DNA of 64,000 nt from Opisthocomus hoazin (Eukaryota; Chordata; Aves; Opisthocomiformes; Opisthocomidae), in contig NC_134419.1 in NCBI RefSeq assembly GCF_030867145.1, positions 4,491,501 through 4,555,500 of the forward strand. The letters run 5' to 3'. Below, piece after piece: positions 1 to 11,732 of the stretch. A program made the position numbers and the translations under genes. Each line of letters opens with the position of its first letter. Position 1 is the stretch's first letter. The notes beneath the pieces are model-generated. The model searched no databases and was not told where the DNA came from. It was given only the letters and a program-made list of their open reading frames with translations.

Positions 1-528
1 TATGAGTCCCAGAAATGCTCACAGGAAAACATGTGGGCAAATCTGCTAAGACCCAGATATGGGACACAGTCCTGAAAAGCCCCGTGCCGACTTAAAAGAA
101 ATGACCTGAAATAAGGAAGAGAGTAAAACGCAGTTGGCAAGTGGGTCCCCACCGCCGTATTCACCATCCCCATCCCTGTGCTGAAAGCAAACATCCTTTT
201 TTACCCCTGTGCTGCTGAATGCATTCAGTTAAAAATTCAATCTTCACATCTTCCCAGTGAGCTGGAGCATTTCTGCTGTCCCTTCTCACAGCTGCGAAGC
301 TGCGATTCAGAGGGATTAAAGCCAAGATCATAAACCAGTACCTATTAACACTGCCTGCCCAGCTCAAACCACCCATCTCCTGAGTCCTTGGAGTAAGTTA
401 GCATTTTCTGCAATGCATTTTTGTTGTTGCTCAGGAAAGTCACTGCTCGGAGGTTGCTGAAGTCATTTACTCCAGAGAGAGTTTCTGAATACCTGGTTCA
501 CAGCCAGAAATTTTTGCTGTAAATATCT
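1..528. other. Intergenic DNA, nothing recognised
   Basis: I see no exon-like, RNA-like or repeat structure here. The short open frames lack homology that I can recognise and have no codon or splice support. Confidence 0.5.
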
Positions 529-863
529 CACCCATCGCTCTCTACAACTACCTGAAAGGAGGTTGTAGTGAGGCAGGTGTTGGTCTCTTCTCCCAGGTAA
601 CTAGCAATAGGACGAGAGGCAATGGATTCAAGTTTCATCAGGGGAGGTTTACATTAGATATTAGGAAAAATTTCTTTACTGAAAGAGTAGTCAGACATTA
701 GAATAGGCTGCCCAGGGAGGTGGCTGAGTCACCATCCCTGGAGGTGTTTAAAAAACTTGTAGATGTGGCACTTCAGGATATGGTTTAGTAGGCATGGTGT
801 TGTTGGGCAGATGGTTGGACCTGATGATCTTAGAGGTCTTTTCCAACCTATCATTCTATGATC
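529..863 (+). repeat. CR1 LINE 3' fragment
   Basis: This is a 5'-truncated CR1 tail in plus orientation. It holds the decayed C-terminal end of the ORF2 reverse-transcriptase protein (three-stop-interrupted reading of the leucine-rich 'YNYLKGG' and 'RLPREV' type region) and the short 3'UTR. It ends in the CR1 terminal repeat ATTCTATGATC. The sequence differs clearly from the CR1 copies at 4.6 kb and 29-44 kb, so it belongs to another, apparently older, subfamily. Confidence 0.88.
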
Positions 864-3800
864 TTCACTGAGGAACACTGTGCAAAGCGTGAGATGATTT
901 TACTTCTGCAGTGTGGTGGTTCTTTGACTAAAACACAAGACCCACATTTTCCTGCAAGGTTGTGTTTCATCTCATGCATTGCAACTTGGTTGCTGCAAGT
1001 GAGGTTTCCTCCGGAAGTCAGTGTAGCACCAGACCTTTGATTTCTCTTTTTCTCTTGATCTTCCCCACTGTAACTACACATTGACCTGACCAAGGACAGC
1101 TGGATGGAATGGAGGCATTTAATGGAGGTTGCTTTAGTTCCCCATGAAGTTGGTGGACTGAGCCGCAGGGCTCACTCCTGCTCCCCTTCTTGTCTGTAGT
1201 ACCATTCTACCAGTGTTGGTGAGATCAGGCCCACTTCTTTCCTGTGATTAGACGATGGAAAGCAAAGTGAGGGTGCTCCATTTCTTTTCATGTATTAGCC
1301 AGTGATGGCTCATGAAAAGCTGAAAGATATTTTTTAACTGCAAAGTGAGTAAGATATAGCCTATACAGACAATAAAGTATCCATGTGGACAGAGGTATTG
1401 AGTATGGAGAAATAATATACATGTCTGTTTAAGAGGCACTTTATTCACCTGCCTAAAAGACCTGCCATCCTATTGATCTCAGGTGTACGAATTTATGGCC
1501 CTGTTATGAATTTTCTGATGCCTTAGCTCCCTAACATTGAAGCATTCATTCAAAGTAGCTATAGCTTTACAAGTAGATTTTTTTTTTCAGAAATAGAGTT
1601 TTTCCATCTGTTTGTTCCATTTTCCCATCTGTTCCCCCAGCCTCGTAGTCTTGTTCAACCTGTTTACGAAAATTGCTTTTAAGTGAATATATATATGTTT
1701 TTTTTCCACTCCAGGACAATTGTTTCTTACACAGTGGTTAGATTTGTTCCTATACTGCCTCTCTGAGCTACTCTGAGCACCTTTTTCTGCTAATCCATTT
1801 ACTTTTTCAATACACACTTTAATCCATCGATGTGACCATACACTTTAAGGCCACGAGGTGTTCTTGTCTGATGCACGATGATCACTGAGGCAGGGCCAGT
1901 CTCTGACCAATGGCCAGATCCCAGTAAGAACCCCAGCATGCCCTGTGGATGGCATTGTGGTGTCCACCTGGGTACCACAAAGGTGGGTAACACCAGGGCA
2001 TTTCCAGTAGCGCTGCTCTTGGTCAACAGGATGAGTCAATTTAGTCCTGTTGCTTTTTTGCTACAACAAAATAGGACTTGCTGCTACCAGAAGAAGCAGG
2101 GTAGTAGGCAACACAACTATCGCGCTCTGTCACAATAAGTGCTCTCCACCACAACGCCGTTTAGTCACCTACTCAGGGGTATTTTCTGCACTCATCTAGA
2201 GTGACCCAAGTGTTCCTCAGAGACTAGACATCTTATAAAAAAGAGTTATCAAGCAATTCAGAAACACAAGCAGTTTGTGATAAGAAGCAGATAAATTACC
2301 AATAAATAAACTGCCTGTTGTCAGTAGAGCCCTCCACAGAAGATGGTCTCGCAGCACCTCCCAAAGGTTTCCTTCACTGAAGAACCCCTGGCAGCTTCTG
2401 AGTAGTTACCAGATACAGATTAAGGTACCCAAGGCTGTCCCCAGCCCATGTTTGACCAATATGGAAAAAAAATCTCAGGAATCACGATCCAGTATTCTAT
2501 TACAGTTGGATCAGAATCTGGACTGGATTCATCTCTGTAATTGCCTGAGAGACACAAGTAAGACCCTTTGAGAAGCTATCATTTCTGCTACAAAGAGAGC
2601 ATAAACTTGCGTCTCTCCAGGCCACCCAAAAAGTGATCTTTGATTTGTCAAAATAATCCTTTATGCAGAGGAATCGAGAGCTTGGAAGATATCCAAAAAT
2701 GTGTTAATCTACACTTTTTTAATTTCTCTTTTTATGTAAGGAGAGGGGGTACTAATAATAAGCTTGTAAATCATGTGGTTAAGTTTAAAGAAAAATGCTT
2801 TGGGAAAGTTTTCTAGCCTTCTGCAAGACATTTTGGTTTTATTTCTTCTGTCTCCGCAAGACTTTTGCCTTCTACTGTTTGCTAGCAGGAGGAAGATTGA
2901 AAAAATTCTGCTGCTCCTGTCATCACAAGGGACAATTTTGGACTGGTTTTATTGTTATCCTTCTCCTTCTGGCAGAATGAGATCAGACCCTCCGTTTAGC
3001 TAAAGACAAGAGATCTTCTTTTTCGTTCCAGATGTGCTATGCTATTTGTAAACAGTGAGGGCTTTTATCATCTTCAACATAAAGGTCAATGCTTCGTTGC
3101 GTGTTCATGAGCCTTCAAAAACTGCTGTGCTCCACCTTTCAGGTAAAAGGGCTCACAGAAAGTCTTTGGGGCAAAGGAGACCCCGATTGCTGGTTTCCAT
3201 GCAGGAGGACTTCCCCAGTAGGACTCTTAGCAAGCACTGGCCTTCTGGACTAAATGCGGCATCTACTTCTTTGAAAGGTTTATACTTCACAAGAGCATCT
3301 TGCTAAGACATGTGTATGATGAGAGTGGAGCAGTCATTTGCAGCAGCTGCTCCTCTTGGTCTTGGCAGTGGCTTTATTTTCTTCTGGCCACATGGAACTA
3401 AGCAGAAATCCGCTCTAAATCCACTTCTGAAGGCAACTGTTTGGTCCATGGGATTTTAGGCACAAGAGGCCAGTCCTGCAAGCTCAAGGCTTTACCTTCC
3501 AGCTCAGCATAGTTTGATAGAAAGTTTATGCTTTACCAGCCTGTGTTTGTTCAGTTCCATTTGTTCCCAGAAAACAAAAGCTCTGTGTTCACAGCTAAAT
3601 CCCCCTATACAAGCCTTTCCTTTAACCAAACAAAAGTGCTCTAAATAAGAACATTTCTCCCTTTGGGTAACGATGCATTCCCCCATGTTCATGGCATTTG
3701 ATATTCCCTTAGTTCACTTATTTTGTTACTTTTTACAATTCAATTTCCATACGCTGCTGCTCATGTGTGGTGTCAATGCTGTTGGTGATGATTTTCTTGC

Positions 3801-4577
3801 AGAGCTGACTTAGCAATGTCTCTCTGAAGGAATCATTTTCTGTCTCCCCAGCGTTTAGCTGAGTACATAGTCTCCAAGACCTTTCACCAAGCATTCATCA
3901 GCAACGAGTTCAAGCTAAGCAAGACACTACCCTGTTCCAGAGGCTGAGCAAATCACATGCCTACGTTGTAACTAATTATTTCTATTGGCTGATTGTTTTT
4001 TAATGTGTCTGTTTTACAGGTAAACAGATTTATCTTAGGAAGGCAAAGGTAATAATGATGCGGGGTTTTATTCATTGCCTTCCTTCAGACTGAAAGGCTG
4101 AATGTTGAAATAGGTGTAATTTAGCTGCATGGAGAAGTCATTTGGTTTTCATACCCAGGCGGTATGGGCATCTGGGATTGCTGGGCAAGACTGAGAAAAA
4201 ATTGTGGAATCTTCTAACAGGATTCCGTAAATGAATGACATTAGTCATGTGGTCTCCAACCCCCAAGTCTTCATGAACCTCCCTGTTTAAAATAGAACAT
4301 TTTCCAATTGGCGAATTCACTGGAGAAGCTGATTTCTGGTGCAAGGAGCCCACCACACAGTCTCCACACTCAGACAGTACAAGAACGTCTGCCATTTGTG
4401 GCATTCAATTCATCATTATGATCCCAGGTGCAGATCTGAGCATGGATATCTTGCAAACGTCTCAGCAACAGCTCTGGCAACTGTGATGCTGTTTGTACGT
4501 TGATTGTATCGCAGAAGCACTCAGAGCTGACTCAGAGCACCCAACCGACAGATTAAGGAGATCCAAAAAAAACAGTG
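864..4577. other. Intergenic DNA, nothing recognised
   Basis: No coding exon, RNA gene or repeat that I can name is visible in this 3.7-kb stretch. Open frames on both strands are short and show no family motif. Base composition is ordinary and AT-leaning. Confidence 0.45.
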
Positions 4578-5103
4578 CTTGACCCCATCTGGAGTACTGT
4601 GTCCAGTTCTGGGCTCCCCAGTTCAAGAAAGATGAGGAGCTACTGGAGAGAGTCCAGTGGAGGGCTACAAAGATGATGAGGGGACTGCAGCATCTCTCCT
4701 ACGAGGAGAGGCTGAGGCAGCTGGGCTTGTTCAGCCTGGAGAAGAGAAGGCTGAGAGGGGACCTTAGAAATGCCTACAAATATCTCAAGGGTGGGTGTCA
4801 GGACGATGGGGTCAAACTCTTTTCAGTGGTGCCCAGCGAGAGGACAAGGGGCAATGGGCACAATCTGAAGCAGAGGAAGTTCCGTGTGAACATGAGGAAG
4901 AACTTCTTCACTCTGAGGGTGACAGAGCCCTGGCCCAGGCTGCCCAGGGAGGTTGTGGAGTCTCCCTCTCTGGAGATATTCAAGACCTGCCTTGACAAGG
5001 TCCTGTGCAGCCTGCTGTAGGATTCCCTGCTTCGGCAGGGGGGGTTGGACTAGATGACCCACAGAGGTCCCTTCCAACCCCTAACATTCTGTGATTCTGT
5101 GTG
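4578..5103 (+). repeat. CR1 LINE 3' fragment with open ORF2 tail
   Basis: This is a 5'-truncated CR1 in plus orientation. Positions 4673-5020 still read as one open frame of 115 residues covering the C-terminal part of CR1 ORF2. Landmarks in order are [34 protein letters not shown] and [15 protein letters not shown]. The 3' end carries the CR1 terminal repeat (ATTCTGTGATTCTGTG). It belongs to the same subfamily as the CR1 copies at 29.3, 37.0 and 43.1 kb. Confidence 0.92.
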
Positions 5104-8100
5104 ACCCAAGGTGCTTAGGACTGAAACACCAAAAGGGTGGATGGAAGTACGGGAGACAGAAAAGCACTGCTCACTGGTACAAATTAGCTGCAACCAGGGG
5201 ATTGCAGGAATGGGAATGGAGCCTGAAAAGCTCTTTCAGGCTTACGAAACAAGGGAAGGGAAGAAATTCACCAAGCTAAAATTCTTGGAGGAATATGTTA
5301 TATGTGTACGCTGTAAGATAAAGCCATGGGCAGACAGCACTGTCTGGGTGATGTCCTCATCCACGGCACCCCTGCATGTTTTTCGAACATGTGTTTGAAG
5401 AAATCTGGGTCTTGAAAACAAAAAGCTATGGCTAGAGATATTCAGGAATGACAGTGGCTTTCTTCACTCTGGCATGGCACCCCTTGCAGAGCTGAACCAG
5501 TGTGAGTCAAGCGCGCAGCAGTGTCCACACGTAATGGTCCTGCACAGGGTGAAAGTTTGGGTCTCCCGTTCTTGGAGCCTTCTGCTTTGGAAGGACCCTT
5601 CTCCTTCTTCTTTCCACCACTGCAAAAAAGAGCTGCTTTCAGTGGAACTTTTGCCACAGCTAGGTTTTCCTGCCCACCCTCCCTGGGCTGGGAGAGGGAG
5701 GAAGACCTTTACCTGCTGTTCGCTTCCGGGCAGGGGGCACCATGAAGGAAACGGGACCCAGGCATCTGACGGCAGCTTTTTCGGCTGGATTTCGGTTTGC
5801 CTGCTGGGCTGGGGTTGCAGCTGGCTCTCACTGAGAGCAGAACATGCCTTCTCCTGCTGATTTCTGCTTGCCATATTGATTGCAGCAGGGTATAATGGAG
5901 AGAAGTCAGGCAGAAAGCCAGCCACCCTTGGGAATGATTAAAGAGCAAGCAGAAAAGGATAGAAGTGAAGAAAAACAGGCTGACACTTACGATCTGGTGG
6001 ATTCGGAGCAAGTTATGCCCTTTTCTCCAACTCATCCCAGCCCGGTGCCCGGGACAGTGCAGCAGCCCCTCTTTTGCAGCTCTGCCCAAAAGAAGCATCG
6101 TATCGAACCCCACGTACGTGGGGAACAAAATCCCCAGAACGTGTACAATATCCCTATTTTGCATGGATTTGCAGGCTGATTATTCCGAGCGTAGCCAAGG
6201 AAAGGTAAGGCTATGACCCATTGTTTTCGTGCGATCAATTGAATACTGTCATTTGCATTTAAAACGCTCCGAATTCACACTGTCAATATGCCAAACAGCT
6301 GCTCGGGCTTTTCAGCATTCCATGGTGACAATCACACTATCGTACATCATTGGCACCAGGATTTGCAATACTCTCAGTGTCAAAATTTTGTGGTTTTTTT
6401 TTTTTTTAAGAAAAAAAAAATCTCCCCCCCCCAAAATACCCAAACCTGTGAAAAATCCGCTTTTAAAATGATGGCGTTCGATGCTGCTAAGCAGGCCTTC
6501 ACAGATGCCAACATATCAAAATTCATCTCTTTTCTTCCTCTCCTACAATTAAAAGGTAGTTAAGAAAGAGGCTGTTCCTGATAGATCCACCTTCTGTTTT
6601 CTCCTTTGTATGCGTATTATTCATTAGCAGCCTAATAAGAGTTTCAAAATGCTCTGTGCCTCTGCCAGCAGGGCATATGCATGTAGACATGTGCTTGTGA
6701 CAGATAAGTACATAAACAGCATATTGGCACCAGAAAGACATCTGTGCCTAGAAAAACGCTTGTGATATGTACATAAATGACATTTTAGCTCTAGTCAAGT
6801 CCTTGTGGCTTTGAGAGGAATATGTGACTGTACTCTTCTCTGTGAATACTGAAAAGGTGCATCTTAGAAAGGAGAGCATTTTAGAGGTTTACAGAGAGTC
6901 GGAGGAAGAGCTGGGATGCGGGAAGCCGCCCCGCGCAAACAGCCGGGGTTGCAGCCTTGGCTCTGCCAGGTTGCAGCAGACGGCGGTGGAGTCTTGCCGG
7001 GGGGATCGTGGGCGGCTGCCGCCGGCAGTGCCTTGAGCACGGCCCCCGCGGGGGGAAGCACCCGGCACCCCCAATATCTGATTCGATACGGCCGTATGGG
7101 GTCTGCCATGTGGGACGGCTCGGGGCTGGCAAAGGCGATGCAGCTCCTGGCTATGAAGGGAATAAAATCTTGGCCCAAAGACCAAAAAGTCAGGGGGTGA
7201 TCCAAGGTCCGGAGGCATGGGGAGTGCTCCCTGTGGCACGTTCTGCTGCCTAGATTTAATTATCTGGCTGATAAATCTGAAGCGCAATCCCTTCAACACA
7301 GCTGTCTTCTACAGCAGAAAAGGGACATTTCAGTCCATCACAGAAGTGGACCAAACGTCCTGTCTTCTGGGATCCCTTCCTGGACTGCACGACGGGACAC
7401 TCTGTAGGTCTACTCACACCACTTGGATTAGGCTGATAATGCCTCAGTTTACCCATTCATGGTGACACTTGCCTGCCTTACAGCTTTAATTATTGCTGGA
7501 AATGTTATTGTGGCCAGAAGGCTATAGTTGAGAGATTTGTGGGAGTCCCAGAAAAACCTGGAGAATATTTGCATCTAGTCTTGGGTAGGAGAGAGAGAAG
7601 ATGCAAAATTGGAGGCATTTTAGTATTCACCACGCATGCACAGCAGTAAATATGGACTTGGCTCCCTGATTCAGGGCTTGAAGTCAGATTCCCAGACACA
7701 TTTGAGCCCTGAGGTCCCACAAGAGCACTTATGTCCCAGTGAAATCACCCCAAGCTGGGAACTTCATCTTAAGGACTGAGTTCAAGCACATCGTTCCTGA
7801 GCTTGCTCTGGGAGGTATGGATGCCCCAGCACGCTCTGTTCCTTGCCTTCTGCAATTACAAATCTCCTGTACATTTCCTTTGATCCAGTAAAGCAAATCC
7901 TAAAAGTAAATGAATGTCCAGAGCTGCCATGGCCATTAGGACTCACCTGGGCTGGATCATGAAACGGCAGCTACACCTGCATGAAAGCCCTCTGGGACGT
8001 GGCCTTAACATGCATATCGGGGTGGTCGCTGCTGTTCACCAGCTTGCCCATGGTGAAAAATGCATCAGTCATTTGAGCCTGATATGAGGGGGAAAGAAAC

Positions 8101-10065
8101 CACAAAATATTCCTTGGTGTAAATCAGAATGGGCCCTTAGACTTCACTGGAGCCTGTCGGCTGATGTGACCAGAGCACATGGCTTTCCAGGTGGGTGGGG
8201 GTCTCACCTCTAACATGGTGGATGCAACCACAGTGGTGGATGAGCTGTTACTTGCCTGAAAAAAAGTGTTCAGGGGGAAAATTGTCTCCAGTCATTCTCA
8301 TTTTGCATGTGATTTTTCTTACATATGTTTCTAATCATTAAGAAATTCTGTAGCTTAAATAATGCTCTGAAAGTACGGTAACTGTTGGACTACATTCTGT
8401 TGTAACCTTATTGAATTTCACTTCTCTGGAAAAAATAATGGGATACTATATCTTGAAAAACAAATGGTAATTGCATTTTTAACAGAATGTTTCTCTTTGT
8501 GTTTCAAAACCTTCTGCACACAGTTAGACATCTAGCCAGGGAAGAAGGTACAAAGCATATGGGCCAATTTCCGTCTGTTGGCTGTTCAAGATGCCTTAAT
8601 ATTCAAGCAGTGATGCGTGTGTGTCCATGCAATATGGCACAATTTATCTATGCAGTACCCATGAGCTCAGGTGAGGTGAACAAAAAGTTGTATACTGCGT
8701 TCTTAAGAGGTATTCAAAGAGAAATTGGGGAAGGTGGGTTTACATCCCGCTCCCTATTAGATGTGCGGGTGTACATCCTTATCTTACATTAACTGACATT
8801 TTGGCTATCTGGACCACAGAAGACCAATGTTCCTGTGTTCATGGTGCTGGCTGGAGGCACAGGTTCACCTTCCAGGTGACCGGGACAGCTGGGGGTCTAG
8901 ACGAGACTGTAAAAAATAGGAATTGTCCAACACTCTTGTACTGCCCATGCGCTGCAGCAATATGACTTCCTCAGTGCTTTGGAGATTTGCACATCACTGT
9001 GTGCTGGGAACTGATTGATTAAATCCTGGGACCCAAAATAGCTTCATCGCAATGCAGTTTGGTAACATGCTGGTGTTATTGTCTACCAAGGTTAGGAGAG
9101 CCCCGGTAATACTGGAATACTCTTCCCTAATTTTTAGTAAATCTGGCGTGTCAAGGACTTTGTGAAGAGATGCATTTGGACATGTGAAGCTTCAAGGCAA
9201 AGTAATAGGCTTGAGGTTTTTGACTGACAAGACACATGTGATTACATGCAAAATGTGCTCCTCCTGCTAAAAATAACATTTTTCCTGTCAACCACGATGC
9301 ATCCACCCCCACAACACCACCCAGAAGAACACATTAACACCTTGGCTTTGCACGTAGCCCGATTCACAGCAGCCACAAGTGGTAGAGGGATCTGCACTCT
9401 GTGTGCATGCTGACAAATCATATGGCATAGCGAAGAACAGAGGAGTGAAACTGGGCTAGCAGAAGTTGACGCCTTATCATCACAGTCCCTTTGAGCATGC
9501 TGTAGGCTGACACCTCCACCAACCGAGTCATCTCCCCGATGCCAGGATGAAGAGCACGAGCCCACTATCCTGATTTAGCCTCTGGGAAGCAAGGCTTGGC
9601 TTGCCATACTGGGAAGGGTGGAACAGGTGCATTGATGCAAATGGGTACAGAAGCATCATGCGTGAACTGGCATGGGGACAAGCAATGCATGTCCAACCAT
9701 TGCTGCTCACAGTTGTGCTACCGTGACATGCAAAATACACTTCATAGACCAGTGATGTGAGATGTTTCTCTCGTTACGGCTCCCCATTTGGTGCCTAATA
9801 CCATTCAGAAACCTGTAAATAATATTTCAAATCAAGAAATGTTGGTTTGCAGGCAGATGTTAGGCTTAAAAAAGACTCCTGCGATGACTACGGTGCAGGT
9901 CTGTCATACAGCCTGCGTGTGCTTCTGCTGGCACTGCAGTCACCAAGGTAATGAAAGACATGGACAGCAAAGCTTTTAAAAGTAGTGAAAGACTGGAGAA
10001 TACAAAGATTTTTTTCCAAATTGTCATTTCCTATGAAAATTTGCTTTTTTTCCTGAAGAGTTTTG
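5104..10065. other. Intergenic DNA, mostly unassigned
   Basis: Apart from the CpG-rich patch listed separately, I see no gene. A poly-T/poly-A/poly-C stretch lies at about 6,391-6,432, with T, A and C runs following one another. Open frames up to about 150 codons occur on both strands around 5.4-6.2 kb and 6.9-7.3 kb. They overlap in several frames at once, lack known domains and have no splice context, so I treat them as chance frames. Confidence 0.4.
6890..7150. other. CpG-rich patch without an assigned gene
   Basis: About 260 bases of high GC with many CpG dinucleotides (for example GCCGCCCCGCGC near 6,925 and GGGCGGCTGCCGCCGG near 7,010) sit inside AT-leaning DNA. Such islands usually mark promoters or enhancers. 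No first exon is recognisable next to it. It could be an unannotated ncRNA promoter, a regulatory element of the P450 cluster, or chance. Confidence 0.4.
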
Positions 10066-10070
10066 AAGAC

Positions 10071-10724
10071 TGTCCTGGTTTTGACTGGGATAGAGATAGT
10101 TTTCCTCTCAGTAGCTGTTGTGTTTCAGACTTAGTATGAGAATAACTTTCATAATATGTTTTATCTTGTTTGTACTTGTTGCTAATATGTCAAGGACTTT
10201 TTCCAGTTTCTCATACTCAGCTAATGAGGAGCTGTGCAGGAGCTGGGAGGGAGCATAGGCAGGCAGATAGCCCAAGCTGGCCAATGGACATACTCCATAC
10301 CATAGACGTCATGCTTGGTTTATAAGTGGGAGTTGCCCGGGGGGGGAGTGCCCTCTTTTCCAGAAGTTTCAACTATACCTTTTTTTTTCCAGGAGTTCAA
10401 ACTTTTCAGTGGGTTCGGTCTTTTTCAGGAAAACTGACATCCACGATCATTGCTCTGAGGTCATCAGGTGGTGAGAACATTATGTTGTATATAATTTGTT
10501 TCACATATTCATCATCATCATTATTATTGTTGTTGTTGCTATTATTGTTGTTGCTGTTCTCAGCATTAGTATTTCCTTTGTTGTCTTATTAACCCGTGGT
10601 TATCTCAACCCATGAGTTTTACCTTTCATCCGTTTCTCCTCCCAATTCCACTGGAGGCGAAGAGGAGGGGTGAGCAAGCAGCTGTCTGGTGTTTAGTTGT
10701 TGACTGCTGGGTTAAACAACGACA
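10071..10724 (+). mobile_element. Solo LTR of an avian ERVL-like endogenous retrovirus (fossil)
   Basis: A 654-bp element begins TGTCCTGG and ends AACGACA, giving the TG...CA termini of an LTR. It is flanked by a perfect 5-bp target duplication, AAGAC, at 10,066-10,070 and 10,725-10,729. Inside lie a TATA-like TTTATAAG near 10,320 and a CAT/ATT/GTT trinucleotide run at about 10,508-10,560. No internal retroviral genes are present, so this is a solo LTR left by recombination between the ends. Family assignment rests on its likeness to the common avian ERVL LTRs, remembered rather than searched. It ends about 0.7 kb before the TATA box of the first P450 gene. Confidence 0.88.
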
Positions 10725-11402
10725 AAGACAATAAAAATTCACTGCTCTTCTGAAATTCTCACCATAACTTCTAGGCAAATAATTTGAAAAATCATTACTG
10801 ACAGTTTTGCTTCAGTATAAATGTAGATTGTTTGCAAAGGAAATCTCTTCAAAGAAAAAAAAAAAAAAAGACCTGGAAACAAGTTGTAGCTAAAATATTG
10901 GCAGGCAACGCGAGGTTGATTCACAGTCACAGAGGTCACTGCTGGTATCCACTGCAGCCTTCCTCCAGGACAGCACGAAGCTTTATTCAAAGGAGATTTT
11001 CAGAAAACCCAGGAGATTTAAATGCATAAGGTCCAATCTCTTCTTTAGTTGGCAAGTGCATGAGCCTATGCTTCTTACTCTTGAAATTAAGCTCCTTTAA
11101 CTGTCATTTAACTGGTTGGGCAGAGCCCTGGACTCTTAGAGTTCTTCTCTTGTCTGAAGTTCACCTGATGACTCCGGCAAAGCCGGGCAGGCTTTGGTAG
11201 GCGTTGAAGGCATCCAGCCCTTTGCAGACAGCACTTAGCACTTAACAGGATCAGCCCCTTGGCTACTGGTATGGTGTCCATCACCTCAGATGCCTCACTG
11301 TTTTTTAAATTATGCAACGCCCACCATATGTAATTAGCCAAGTAAGCTGCTTTCACCTAACCTCAGATGTTTGTAATGCTTGTAATCCCAGCTAGGTGTC
11401 TG

Positions 11403-11410
11403 TATAAAAG
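11403..11410 (+). promoter_or_regulatory. Putative TATA box of the first CYP2J gene
   Basis: TATAAAAG lies 323 bases before the ATG at 11,733 in otherwise unique sequence. If used, transcription would start near 11,435 with a 5'UTR of about 300 bases. It is inferred from sequence and position only. An upstream non-coding exon is also possible. Confidence 0.4.
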
Positions 11411-11732
11411 AGCGCCTTCTTAAGGGCAGAAAGAAGAAATATTCCATGAGAAAACTAGGGAGCTGAAAGAGATGTAAAGCTAAAGGATTGCTTTTGTTTG
11501 GCCAAACACTTCAGGTTTTGGGGTTGTTTTTGGAGATTCCAGTGTTTAAACTTAGCTATTCAGCAGGTGGTCTGGCAGTAGTTGTACATGAGAAAGCGGC
11601 TCGCCCATGGCAAGTCCTGTCCTCAGTAAGGTATCAGTATCTTCGCTTGTTTTCTTTTCTTTTCAGTCCTTTCTAGCTCCCGTTTTAGAAAATGTAAAAT
11701 CAGCATCAAGTCCCTTCGTGGGATGAAAATTC

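Noticed and set aside
5464-6164. Overlapping 150-codon frames near 5.5-6.2 kb
   Set aside because: Open frames occur on both strands in several phases at once, without motifs, splice signals or similarity that I recognise.
10505-10560. Trinucleotide run as an independent microsatellite or coding repeat
   Set aside because: It lies inside the solo LTR and is part of that element; the open frame over it is not a gene.
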